From Euryodendron excelsum (lineage: Eukaryota; Streptophyta; Magnoliopsida; Ericales; Pentaphylacaceae), in assembly GCA_033060915.1 (NCBI GenBank), contig CM065378.1, forward strand, positions 15,001 through 79,000: a stretch of 64,000 bases of DNA. The letters are read 5' to 3'. The notes under the pieces are model-generated. The model had not been told where the DNA came from, did not search any database, and saw only the letters and a program-made list of their open reading frames with translations. This document shows, piece by piece, positions 25,001-38,900 of this stretch. A program made the position numbers and the translations under genes. Position 1 is the stretch's first letter. Each line of letters opens with the position of its first letter.

Positions 25001-28000
25001 CAAAAGATAAACAAGTCAAGATTGAACAACCCACTACTAGGCTCGTTTACCGCTCTAACTAAATTTGTAGAGTAAATTTTTTTCATTTTGTCAAGGTTGT
25101 TTGTTCATATTTCATGTGCTTTCCTAGCTCTCAAGCTTTGTTCTTGATCCTTCTTCTGCCCTTTCCAATTTTATACTGCATCTAGATTTAATATTGTTTT
25201 TCTATTTTCTATAAAGAATCTACAAGCATTACCTTCCTTTAAAAATTACTTTTAATTTAGGGGGTCAAAGGAAAACAAGTCTTATTTTACTTACAATCAG
25301 GGAAAAAAACGTTCAACCAACACTTGAAACTAGGATGATGCTTTTGAAATCATATGGCAAGGATTTTGCATACTTAAATATCCTCTAGGAAGCACAAACA
25401 CTTCTAAGAGGGTGATGTATTCATGTCGGACACGTCTTGGACACATATACTCCTCTAACACGCCAGGCCACATGTCAGACACGCCAATTAGCGTGTCCTA
25501 AATATTTGCTTATTTATTTTTCAATGGACACGCCGAAGACACGCTAGAGACACATATCTATCAGTTAAACGCATATGAAATACATTGCAAGTTTAAATTG
25601 TAAACTTGTTTTCATCATGTTTTAATTTAAATTATGGATTGAATGTGTTTTTCATGGTGAATTAGTATTTTTTCCCATATTTTAGATGGTTTGTGGACGT
25701 TATACTTATATATTTTTTGTCGTCTCCCCGCCGTGTCTGTGTCCTCGTTTTTTTTAAATTGTCGTGTCCCGTGTTCGTACTAGTGTCCGTATCAGCACCC
25801 GTGTCAATATCCATGCTTCTTAGAATATCCTTTATCATTAGGGTAACTAACTAATAAATAAAACAACATACCAAGTCAAGAAATTAACAGAAGTGATCTA
25901 AGCTATGGAGTAGTCATGGCCATTCGGGGGCAACCCTGTAGGCATAATTAACAGGTCGTCTCATAGGACAGCACCAGTTGGCCCCAGGCTCAATGCCCAG
26001 GTAAGCTTCAATAGAGAAAAATGAAGCAACTGTTACACTGGAAGTTTTTGGAAAGAGAAGTTTGATGATTAAGGAACTTCTTGAAGTCGGTTATAAAAAA
26101 AAAAATTAATTCTTAAAGTTCTTACATTCGTACAAGCTATTACATTTTTCTCCAAAGAAGATTAGAGAATAGAGGAACTCATGTAAGCCATAAAGCTTTT
26201 CCAAGGTCCTTTCCAATATACTCTAATGGGGCCTTTAGTCGTGCTTACCTACCATGTGGATCATTATTCCCCACACCATACTTTATTTTATTAAATATAC
26301 CTTACACCCACAAAGTCCAACAAATAAGAAAAATAGATATCTTCATAAAAGTATAAAAACAAAAAGAAGATGTCAAAAAGAAAATGAAAAAGAAAAACAA
26401 AGAAAGAAACAAAGGAACGATTCAAGCTGCATAAGCTCGAACTAAAAGTACATCATGTGTGAGAAGATACAAAAAGAAAAAAAATTATGCCCACATCAAG
26501 AAGTATGGACATGGACACACGACACTGACACGCCGACACGACAATTTTCAAAAAATGCAAAACACGACACGGCGTGGACATGGCTTCAATATGTATTTTA
26601 TATATTTTTTGTATGTTATGTATAAGAATATTTTATTCAAAGGTAATAGAAAAACTCTAAGACAACACTAATTAAAATTAAGAACTATGTATTTCATAGC
26701 TTTAACGTTAAATTAAGAATAAATCCACATCATTTTTATTTTACACTAGGATCCTAAGTTATTTTCTTCAAACTTGCAAAATGTTTCATGTATGTTTAAG
26801 TGATGGACAAGCGTGTTCCTCAAGTGTCCAAAGTGTATCTAGTTCTTAAAAAATTTCAAAAATTATAAGACAGGTTTGGACACACGTCCGACAAATGGGG
26901 ATCCCTTAGTAGAGGGATACCTTCTCTTAGGAGTCTCTATACTTCTTAGTGCCTTCATATTTTATAACAGAAAGCCAAACTTCCCCAAGTTTCCAAAAGA
27001 ATAAAAATAAACAAATAATCACCTGCAGTTTGGCTAAACGAGACTGCATTGAGCCCATGAAGTGATCATGTTGCTCCATTATATCCACAATAGCATCCTC
27101 ATCGCTAGCAGACACTGATTCTTTTTCAGTAGAGGGATACCTTCTCTGTATAGAATTAAGAGAATTAAGACAAATGGGCATCCCTTAGTATCCATGAGAA
27201 AGAAAAAGAACAAGACATCGTACGAAAAACATAGAGTGGACATTCTTTAAGGAAAATATAATCAAGTAACTCGAGTTATAAATATATGATAGACCAAGTG
27301 CTCAAATCAGTCAATATTTCATTTCTACATAATATGATGCCTGCTCATTTTAGAAATCAGACACTACCATTATGTAACTATATCACATTGAAATATCAGA
27401 GGGATCCATTAATGCTGCAAACCAGTAAATCAGTTTAGCAAATTCACATGTATATTAGCCATCACAAGCTGTTTCAACATCATGTGAGGATGAAACTAAT
27501 TTTTCTGTGGTATGCTATAGATTATAGAGGCAGTTTCAACCTAGGGGAGAGTGAGCTAATTCTAGTGAGGAAGGTGGAAAATGTGGTCGCAATTGCTTCT
27601 GTTCAGGTTGCAAGGTTAGGCCTCTTCCTACTTATCTGGGCTTTGGTGATTGAAGGATACGAGAAAAACATAAAAAAAATGGAAAAGGCATATTAGGTGA
27701 AGTGAGGTCCCTTACTCTCATTAAAGCACTTTCCTACTCAATTTTCCAACATATTTTATACAAGTTTTTCATACTGCATCTTCCCTAGCTAACCATCCTA
27801 AGAAGCTTCAACAGAGGTTCTTGAAAGGTAATAGGGCAACTGATCTTAATTATCACTCTGTAGATTGGTCACGGTAAAAGTCCCTCAAGTAAAAGTGGGA
27901 CGAGCCACCTTAACAAACCCTTAACTCTAGTCGCCAATCCACATGTATCTGAAGGACTTAGCTAAAGGTCATGGGGTCACTCAGGCACCACCTTGAGGCC

Positions 28001-31000
28001 ATGACCATGGCACCTACCCCAACATCATAAGAAATGCTCCCAAACCAGGCTGTATGGAGGTGATTGGAGGTAGCCTTAAAAACTTTGGAGACAACCACCA
28101 GAGGGAGCATTAGTGATGAGGGTGCAGAGGCATGGTCAGGTGGAGCCTCTGCTAGGTGGAGGGTCACTTGGCCAAGCAAGGGCAGAATGAGCATGCACGT
28201 GCAGATTGGAGAAGAGGCACGCTCAGGTGGAGATTCCCTCAGCCGAGAACTGAGGGGATGCCTCAAGTGTGATTTGGGCGAGTGAGCAAGTAAGCCATTG
28301 GAGTGTCCCTCAACACCTAAGCTAGAGGTTAAGGAAACACGTGCATCATCCTAAAATGGTGAGGCTCAACCCCGAAGGAGCGCTTGTAGAGATATGACGT
28401 TAATCCCTATGTCACCGCACAAGGCTAACACGTGAGAACAAGCTCATAGAGATAATGGTGATGTGGCAGCGGGTGGCAATGACGTAGCGTGCCAAGTAGG
28501 AAAATTTTCCACAGATCAATTCAGAGAAATTTTCCACAGATCAATTCAGAGAAATTTTCCACAGATCAATTCAGAGAAATTTTCCAAACTTTTGAAAGCC
28601 TCTTTGTGATTGTCAGATGCAACCCAAACCCTAGGTGTAATACCTAAAAGTGATTTTCGCATTATCTTCTTCTACTCCTTTCTTGGTCTCTTTTGTGCTC
28701 AGAAAAGTGGCAATTGCCTGGAACCAGCTCTGAATAATTATTGCCTCGCCATTAGAAAAGCTTACTTTGACAGGCTCAAGCCTTCTCCCCACAAACTTCA
28801 ATCCTAGCAATAAAAGAGAACACCAAAAACAAAGAAGAAGAGTTTCACAGCACAGTAACAGCCCCACAAACCTTTAATTGGTAATCCCAAAGTACAATCT
28901 AACCAATTCCCAACCATCCCTAAACCTCTTTACACTAAATTCTAACCTTAATAGCCTTAATTAATTGTTCAAACCCTCAGGTTCTGCATCACCGAACTAC
29001 AAGCACAAGCAAGTGTTCCTCCTTTCCATGTTTCAGAGTTTATCGCGGGATGTTATTTCCACTAGTTTCTTTTGTAGATTTCCAGGATTGAGTCATAGGC
29101 AAGGTGTTGGCCTTGCTTTGTCATTTTGTTCATTGATTTTCAGTTTACTTTTGTGAGCTTGAGTGCACTATTGTACATTTTGTGTACATGGGTTGCACTC
29201 CCTTGAAGCCTTTCATCATTCAACCCCAAAAAGAAACAAAATTAAGAAATACAATATGCACTCCTACAAACTTATTTCATTCTCCATCGAGCTATCTATC
29301 AGCTGAAAAAAGAAATAAAAAAAGGAATCATAAAGTAATCATACCACATTAGGCTGGAGCGTGCTAACAACAGGAACAGTCCCAGATAAATTGCTGGAAG
29401 CAGGAGCCTCATAATAAGGATATCTCTCACTCTTCTCCCAGCTTGCAACCAGCGAACATGTCCTTCCTAGAATGTGGATCACTTGAATGAGTAAGGCTTC
29501 ATTAGATTCCTTACAACCATCACCTGTGATGAAGATTGGACATACCTCCTTTTCGTCCTTCCATGGAACAAACATCTCTGTTTCCTTTGTGAACATGAGT
29601 CTCATCTTGGGGAAAAACAATTAGCAAATGTCAGTAGTAGATCAATGCATCTGAAGCTATAAATACCTAGAATTTAATGGATGGAAAATTAGATGGAGAA
29701 ACTCATGATAATAAGAAAAATCATCTCTAACATTAGAGGAAGTGAACATATTTTGGATTCAATCAGCAGAGAATCCTGGAGTAAAGTCTTAAGACCATTA
29801 ACACAGCTAGTGTATAAATACAGTTTGGATTTTCTTTCTGGGCCAGCACCATAATTTTCACTATAGCAATTACAAATATGTGGATTTCATACATCATTTT
29901 ATAGGTTTCCCAACCCTTTCAGTCCAAGGAAATTTGGTCACCTTGCTATTCAATCCTTTTCTGCATTGCCCAGGCTCCCTTCCCTTTCCTTTTATGTCAT
30001 TCTCATACTTACCGAAGGCTAACTTATAAGGGCTTATGCTCAGCATTAGGAGCTCATACAAATTCTTGTAAATCTAGTCAGCTCACTATTCAATCCTTTT
30101 ATACATTGCACAGGCCCCATTCCCTTTCCTTTTATGTCCTTCTCATATGGGCGTTTCTTCTAATCAATTATTTACGAAAGGCTAAATTAAAAGGGCTTAT
30201 GCTCCCCATCAGGAGCTCATACAATAAATCCTAATTCTATGAATTAGAAACCTTCTTCAAACTATCTAAAGTAAAATTTCTCCCCTAGGTATTATTGTTT
30301 TCCCATTTAGAGAGTTGCTTGTTGATATAAACAAGGCCTCATAAGACTCTCTTGAAACAAATGGGCAAATGTAGCATGCTCAAATTTGAAAATAGTATAA
30401 TATGCAATATGACAAGGTAGAGATAGAAAGAGACGAACAGGAGATAGGAGAGAATATAACAGCAAAAACAGAATATAAAAGGAAAATATCAGAAGAAGAA
30501 CGAAGAAGAGAGGAACTGAGGGGGAAGAAGATAAAAAATAGATAAGAATAAGATTGGGAAAGGAACACATTTTCAACTTTCTATTCATTCTCCCGAAGCT
30601 AATTTTCCTTTTATACCAAAAGGCCTATCTATAAGCTTCATAAAACCCTAAAACGGTACACAAACTATCTAAGACACATCCTACCACAAATGATTACGAA
30701 TAAAGCCTCAAAAACTCATTCTAGCACCACTAAAAGAACTCCTAAAAAACTCCTGATAGAACTGATTACCTAATTATATCAGTCAACGCATAATCTTTTT
30801 GTGAGTGTTATGTGAACTAGGTTGTGTCACTTCACTTGTGAAGGAAGAACAGAAAAATAAAAAGGTAAAATAAAGGGGGGAAATGAAAGGAATAAAAAAA
30901 AGGCATACTATTTAGAGAAGTAATGCTTTATTTTTTTGTTGACAAGTTCTATCTAGGGAAGTAACATAATAAATGTACAGTGACATCAAGTTTTAATTAA

Positions 31001-32900
31001 TTGTTCAATTATCTAAACATGAAATCAGAGTTCTAGTGTAGTTTTTCTTTCACACAAAAATCCATTGTTCCTCTGTAATAGTTGCTAAATCTACACAAAA
31101 GGATGGAACTTGTCCAAAGTGGGTTAACAAATGTTTTAACAACTGACATGTTGACATCAACAACTATTCTTCTTGTCACCAAAAATTGGGGATCAAACTG
31201 GTAATTGTGCAACTCTGCATCATAAAAGCAAGAAACCAACCAAAGAGAGGTAATGTTAATCCAAGTCTCCAGATAAATCTAATCTTATTTCTTTTAAGGC
31301 ATCCTTCATAAGAAGCTTAGTCCTGATTGATTCACCTCTACAATGGAGACCCCAACATGCATCTAATCTCTGTCAACTCAATTTTTCAAGCTATACTCAA
31401 TGGGAATTAGTTCAAAATTCATTCTCCTCAACAACAAAAACCACTTTTAACCATCACCATGCATGTGCGGAAAGCATTTTTCCTCTTTCTAGACTAATTA
31501 GGGACCACAAATAATATGCCTGGAAAATATGATACCCTTCATGCATCAATTCATGCTGAAGTACCCCAGGCACAGTCATCCAAAGGGTCATCAAAGATAA
31601 ATAAATAAAACAAAATGAAAACTAAACCATTTCAACTATAAATGACAAAATCTTTAAATTAGAATGCACAAATTTTAAGAAAGAAGAAAACAAGGAAAGG
31701 CAACAATAAACAAGTGGAGGTACTAAAAAAACAACTAATTATAACTCGCAGTAACACCATAGAACAAATAGGTACTACTGGACTTGAGAATCATAGTTAA
31801 GAAGTGGCATAACTTTAGAAGAGGACTTTGCAGGCACTACTTTGTCCCTTTCTTCCCATCACATGGACTACGTCTAACCCCCTTGTTAAGAACCCCATAA
31901 TTAAGTGTAAGAAGTAAAGTAACAAGATTCAAATAATCATTTATCAAGAAGAATAAGAAACAACTAATAACCAAGCGCAAGACCTGACACGAATAGAAAC
32001 AAACATACAAAGTGAAAATAATGGAATATCCGTAACCTCATAGTAAGAAATGTCTTTCACTAACCAAAAGAAAGTTATAGTAGTGTGCATATCTAATATG
32101 TGTTTCTATGTTCAATAGAAGAGCATGACCATAGCTAATCCAATTGCCTAAAACTTCGAAGATTTTTTGACTAGCCAAACAATAGGAGACAGTTGGGAAC
32201 CACTGAAACGTAAAATTAAGACAAAGTAGCAACTACAAATTCTAATTAAACAAGTAGATAATTACACTACTCAGAATTGAATACATACGACTATCATGCT
32301 GGTAACTGGCAAGTGGCTCCAGCATTAGATTCATTCCAATTCTCCCAGAAACAATACACCTGTCATCCTTTAAATTCATCTCAGCTTCAGGGATTCTTGC
32401 AGCTGAGCTTTTTACTGCAGGAAAGACATTCCTATCCGCCACTCCACTCAACTCAGTGGCCTTAAAACCATCAGTTTCAGAATGAACAGTAACAATTGGC
32501 CTCTCCAAGTCATCTCTGACATTCGAAAACTTACGGGAATCAGATGTTTTTGACTGCAAGGACAAAGTCATCATACTTCCAGCAACACCTTTTCTGGATT
32601 CAGCTGCCTGCTCCAACCTCCCATTATTTCCAGGGACAAGTAGAGGTATCACATCAGACCTGTTGAAAAACGAAGCATTGACCTTTGCTGTGTTCCTCTT
32701 CAAAGCTGTTGCACTAGGAACTGAGACTGAACTAATGGGAGTTGTCTTTGGACCACTATTTGAAATGATCCTTTGAGGAGTACCAGGTACACTTCCTGTG
32801 GCTTCATCAAGAAAATAGACCAAGCATAATAAAAACATGTCATAATCTGAGCATAGAGAAAAGTTGACAACAATATAAAAACTATTACAAGGATAACCAT

Positions 32901-32936
<36 letters not shown>

Positions 32937-35900
32937 CCCCGCGGGCCAGGGCCCGCAGCCGGGGGTGCAGCAGACAACAAAAAGAAAAGAACACACAACA
33001 CAAAATCAATAAATCACATTAAACAAAGAGATGGTAGCATGTACATAAAAATTTGTAATGGCTCTAGACAGGGTTACATGGCAAAACAAGATTTGTTTAG
33101 CTGATCCAAACAGTGGACAGTCCCTTCAGACAAGAATTTGTCAATTTGAGTTGAGTACAGCACAACACAAACAACAAAAGTAACAATGGAGTGGAAAATC
33201 ACATACATGCGAAAGATTTAGACTCCTTAGTGACAGGATCTGAGTTTTGCGAGACCGAAAGCCTTCCCAAAGATTTTGACTCCTTAGCTAGAGGCACTGA
33301 ATTTTGTGATATGGATAGCTTGCCCAAACTAGCCTTTGCATTGTTTTCAGTCAATATGGGCATATTCTCACATGGATTATTTTTCGGTTCTGGAGGATCA
33401 TTTGATCGAGTTATATTACCAATTGCATGTGGTTCAATACGCTGCAATGGTAAAATGTCGTAAGACATACATCAGTTTGAATTTGAGAAAAGAACTGTGG
33501 ACAATTTGGTAAGATACAAAGTAAGTCATACCGATACATCCACAACCCATACTCCAACACAACTTTGATTATAGGAGCAGCCAAGAAGCTTCCCCTCATG
33601 AATATTAAGATCTGATAATCTAGACCATCCCACATCCACAGCATCATGACATCTTATTGGTTCCCAAGAGAAGACCTATCAAGTAGCATAAGGAATTAGA
33701 GTAAAAAGTGATACGCAGAAAACAAGAGTTATTAATTGTAATTTGGCATTTCCCTTTGAGCAGCTAAATACAAGAAGAAGTTACCTTCAGACTTTCATGT
33801 AAACCACAAAGTAGGGTTCTCCCATCAGCATTAAAGGCCATACAACGTACACCTGTGGTCTGGAGTAGGAACCAAAGAACTTAAAAGTGCAAAAGCAAAG
33901 TCGCAGAAAAAAACCATTGATGATTTCGCTCAATGAACGCAAAGCCAGCAGTAATTACACCACAAGACAGTTATTCACCTCAGGACCAGCTGATCCTATA
34001 AGCTCAAAAGTCTCAAGGTCCCAGAATTTTACTGTTCTATCAGCCGAACCTGTGAAAAGGAAAGAGTATAACTTGAACAATGATGATAACAATAGCAACA
34101 ACACCAATGATTGTAATGATAATAGAAAAGTAATAGAAAAATACGTACAATGCAGTGACTAGTGAGTCTTTACTGCCAGCATAATTCTCGGAAAAAAGTG
34201 TACATAAGTCGGCCACTAGTTTATATATGTTAACCCCAAGGTTTCCAAAAGTTTATTTTTGTATATTTTGATGATACCAAACTTCAATGATTCTATCGGA
34301 TATGATCTTGCTTAGTATTTGGTTTAGATTGTATGTTGAAGTGTTTAATAGATTATATTTGAAGATCAAGTTATTTTGGAAATGATCTAGAAGGAGCTTC
34401 ATTCAAAATCATTTAATGCAAAGATCTTGGCGCTTATGGAAAGGATTCAAGTTAATGAGAAGATCTTGCTTAATGAAGAATGGTCAGCCAAAAGCAAGGG
34501 AATGAAGAGTTTAAGGAAATATCTTAAGGAGAAAATCAGAGGACATAATTTTCTCCTAGAATTTCTATATCGAAGATACTACATCTGCGATACAGTTTTC
34601 TAAACTTACAAGTGCAGGAATATTACAAATATGGAAGGAATCTTCATGGCAAGTGTTATGGTCAAGAAAGGAAGTCATCCATCAAGGAAAGAAGAGCAGA
34701 TTTTTGAGAATAAGACTTGATAAGCTACTGCCAAAGCTACAAACTACTTTTCTCAATTGATAGCGATTAGAATTGAACCCTAATACTGCTTTCACTTTGG
34801 GATATCATGCTTTCACTTTGGGGCTACCATGAGAAATACAGGGGACTCAATGTATACTATGTGGTAACAGTTCAAAATATGGGAACAAACATGCTTCTGG
34901 AGCTATTGAGGGGAGAATCATGGTGAAGATGCAAAAATGACCACTATAGAAGTGAAAACCAGCAAGACCAAAGGTTCAGGAGGCTCACCAATGGCAGATG
35001 AAAGCAAAATGGAAATGTGAGTGAACTTCACACCCTCCAGAAGGTGTGAGTGGATCTGAATAATGCTAGTCGTGAGGTTGACACGTAGACAAATATGCAT
35101 TATTGTGTCTAGCCCTTCAGATGGTTTGTTGGCCACTCTTTCGAAATCAGCTAAGAACTCTTGTTTAAGCATAACATGACGCAATGTGCAGCCCCCGATT
35201 GCAACCTGTCAACTTTGAAGGGCAGAAACTGAATTTCATTCTCATCAGGCAAGAGATGAAGAGTCATCTCGAGCCATTAATTTGAATGGTGCTGAAGCCA
35301 GGTTCGTCAAGACTTGACTTGTGGCAGAAGTGTAGCTTAAGGGCAAAAGTTGGATGGCAACCCGAACACCATGCAAGTGCTACTCCACTTCCAGTTGGGC
35401 TAGCCAGTTCGGGGCCTGATTCAAGTTCTCAAGAACCTGTTTCTCTGAAATGCAAATGTAAACTCCCTTCCATTTCTTGGACCAGTTTACTTCCACAGTC
35501 AAATGGAGAGCCTCAAATGAACATGAACCTTCAGTGCCATGCGATTGGTCTTGCAAATGAAGGGACTACAGTCAAAATTCCTTTAAATATTTCGAAAATT
35601 GTCAAATTACGGGCTAAAAAATTTGGGAAATGATTGTGTTGATGTGATGACAGTGGATAATGGCAGCTTCATTTTTTCAAAATTAGAAATGACAAGGCTT
35701 CTTGATGGAGGTCCTCATTTTTTGGGAGCAAACTCAATTATCATATGGTTTCCAGGTATGCAATTGAAGAAAATCTAATTTTCTAGCATTCTGGTGTGTA
35801 TCAACTTTTATCCACCTCAACAAAATGTGAGCGTTAAAGAGCATGGGAGCTTCTTCCACTTAGAGGGAAGAGAACAAGAAGAAACTAGAAGAGAAGACCA

Positions 35901-38900
35901 ACAATTTAAAGTTAGCATGGGAAAAAGCCTTTGCAAATCTTTTGATAAAGCCAAAAAAGCATGCCTCAAACCTGCAAACAAATGCCAAAGCTTTCCAAAG
36001 CAAGGCCAACGTGGAGGTGTCCGTATCACTTAGCTAGTTGTTGCTTGCATAACCTTTCAGGTTGTGAGAACATAGTCTTATGTTATCTACTAGTATGTGG
36101 CCTAGTATCATGGGCTGGGCCAGTTCCACACCCAAAAGGACTAGTCACATTTAGGGTTCCCCTCACCTACTTTATATACCCAGTACCTTCCCAGTACACA
36201 CCCGATGTGGGACTCAATACACACCCGCGTAACGCAGAGCGACAATCATAAATATCGATCACGGAATCACGCAAAACCTAGTATTTTATTAGAAACGTGC
36301 TGAAGATCAAGATCCATAGTATATTATGGTTCCTGCCTTATTGTGCCCAAATTCCATCATTTAGGACTTTTTTTAATTTTATATTTTTGCTATTTTAGGA
36401 AACTTTTGTTTTAAGTATAATTTTGTCTAAAAATTTCCGTTTTCATTGTTGTTTGTTTTAGAATGTTTCTTTAGGTCTCTAGTATCCAAATTTGGGCTTA
36501 ACTCGAATTTTTCATTTTTGATATTCTTTGTATTTTCTAAATTTTCGTCTTAATAGATTCAATTAGGGTTTTTAGTATTTTTCTTATAAATTCAGATGTA
36601 AGGGCTTTGCCCAAAGGGAGTTTTTTTGGAAGAATGAAATATTACAGAGATAGTTATGTTCTTTTTCCAAGTTCGGGTATTTTGTGAGAATCAACCGTGT
36701 TGATGACTTTTTTGGTATTCTGCGTGAATCAACAGATTGAAGAAGAGTTAGTTTCTGGGTATTCATGCGCGACTCAACAGATTCAAACCAGGTATCCTTT
36801 ATTCTTTATTTTCCTATGCGCTTTCTTGCATCACCGCGCAATAGTGATAGTCTCCCCCCTAATCCCTGGCGCCCACGCCAGGGGTACCCACACCTCTGCG
36901 TGAGCCTGGCACTGGAGTGTCCCCAAGCCACATGCACCAAGGGGACCCACACCTCTTTGTGAGCCTGGCACTGAAGTGCTCCCAAGCCACATGGTAATAC
37001 CTCTGGGTTGGCTCTGATACCACTTGTCACAGGCCGGTTCTACACCCAAAAAGACTAGTCACATTTAGGGTTTCCCGCACCCAATGATATGCCCAGTACC
37101 TTCCCAATACACCCGATGTAGGACTCAATACACGCCCGCGTGACCGTGACACCTAAGCTCTCGAGTTGTGAGAGCTTCTTATTTGGTAGCATATGTATGC
37201 ATAGGAGTGCGGCTAGTACCTCGTGGTGTGAGAGGTTGTAGCTTTTGGGCATCTCTAGGTTTGCATGTGGGGTTGTGTTTTGAGCTTCATTGCACATCTC
37301 CATTTCTTTGGTTATAAAACCTCTTACTAACCAAAAAAAAAAATATGTATATAAATTCCATTTGAATAGCATTAGCCACTGTAAACAATGATCACTAGCA
37401 TTTAATAATTGAAATAATGTTTTTAGACATGAAAAATTAGCTTCATGTTCAACATGGAAGTTAGGTGACAAAAGTGGCAATTCAAATTCTAAAAAGAAAA
37501 TCAGATCAACTAAAGACAGAATATTCAGCAAGAGACCTAAAAGGTGCAGATTATTTTGCATGTGTCCAATAGAGTGCCAAATGCAGGTTGACAGGTGCCA
37601 AATACACTAATTTCCAGTATGCCTATTAATGATAGAGAGAAGTGTCATGCATACAACGATTAAGATTCCCCCATTCTTCATTATAGGACTGTATATTCAA
37701 GAAATATAGAATATAGTAGGTGTCACTCCTGGTTGCATGATCTCCAAAGGATGAAAAGGAGCAGCCCCTTCCTGCCATACCTCTTTTAATAAGATCCTTC
37801 CCCTTTTTTTCAACACAAGGACCTTTCTTATCATCATCTACAACCAGAGTTGTCTGGGAGAAATAGATTTATATTTTGTAACTTACCAATGAGTTTTATT
37901 ATTTCCAACTACTCAGAGTGAAGGGGGAAGGGCCACTGAAGCAAATATGTCAAGCATTACATTGACAGCTATTTCATAGCATATTTGTAAACGAATAGCT
38001 AATGCAGATATTAATTACAAAATAAAATTGTTAGAGAATTACACAAACATTTAATTTGAGGGACAAATATTAAGGTAGTCCACGCATGAATAGAGTTGCT
38101 AGAAGGGCAATGAAATGGATGAAACAGCACAATCTCAGACAAACCTAAGAATCACAACGCCTTATTAGTTATATCCAATATGCCTGAACCTCCACTAATT
38201 AAGGCCATATATGCAGCTTATCAACTGGATACTTGTCTATATTTCTGAACAACTGATGCAACAAGCCTTCTTGAATTTCAACAGAGAAAATCAAGATGGA
38301 AAAAATTTACTATAGTTTATCCATTCAGGATTTCTTCCTGATTTATCCATCTTAAAATTTCTGCTTCATAAATTCTAGTTAAACATGTTTCATATATTTA
38401 AATTGTCATATTCTAACTTTTCCTTGTGAAAGCAATTAACTACTGAAATAATGAGGAAGGATCTGCAGACAGTGCACAAGAAGATGATAACAGCTACCAC
38501 AGAAGCTCCTCTTGTACTTAAGTTTTGCCTAGAGTAATGCTCTCCTTACTCGTCCATGCTTCTTTTTTGGCAAATTCTCCATCCACTTCTATGCTTCTTG
38601 CTTTTCATCTCAAAAGGTGCCATACAAACTCCTGTCATTTTTTCCGTTATTTTACTTTATTTTCTTTTTTTTGCAGTCTAGTATATACTATTTACTTTAC
38701 CTCTTTTTTTTGGGATTGGGGTGATATAGGGGAGGAGTGGGTTATAAATCAGATGAGTTGAAATGGAGGCCTTCAAAGTTCAGGAGATTTGAAATTTCAT
38801 TTTACAAAACACAGATGAATGTCTAGAATGTTCCTTCAAAGAGTATAAAAATCAAATGCCCTCCTTCAACCTTAGGTGACTTTTTTTTGGCACGGTTGGT

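Larger units (their letters stand above)
22951..27145 (-). other. KTN80: KTN80 exons 12-14: first half of the con80 domain
   Basis: Exon 12 encodes [20 protein letters not shown] and then QSRLAKLQ, exon 13 the [21 protein letters not shown] motif region, and exon 14 a helix-rich stretch with [20 protein letters not shown] and MDR. These are the best conserved parts of con80 (katanin p80 C-terminal domain), which binds the p60 N-terminal domain. Exon 12 and 13 are whole-codon exons (123 and 75 nt); exon 14 ends in phase 2, completed 19.4 kb downstream by the first base of exon 15. Confidence 0.93.
29345..33441 (-). other. KTN80: KTN80 exons 9-11: Ser/Pro-rich linker
   Basis: Residues 301-590 are of low conservation. 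Exon 9 starts RIEPHAIGN and contains two imperfect copies of a unit reading roughly [18 protein letters not shown], encoded by a short local duplication. Exon 10 (32801-32289) is the largest exon; its only acceptor that keeps frame makes Ser-Thr-Gly-Ser-Val-Pro-Gly. Exon 11 carries [19 protein letters not shown], matching the conserved [15 protein letters not shown] motif of plant p80. The linker is where plant p80 proteins vary most, so moderate changes here need not mean loss of function. Confidence 0.85.

Noticed and set aside
31033..32232. Extra KTN80 exon between exons 10 and 11
   Set aside because: Possible acceptors here lead to early stops and no katanin-like residues; the direct join already keeps frame.
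32802..33009. Upstream part of the minus-strand frame through exon 10
   Set aside because: It is intron 9 read-through containing the poly-C tract; splice phase and homology place the exon start at 32801.
35286..35633. 115-residue plus-strand frame in KTN80 intron 5
   Set aside because: No recognisable domain; surroundings look like transposon debris. It could be a fragment of an element gene, but I cannot support a call.
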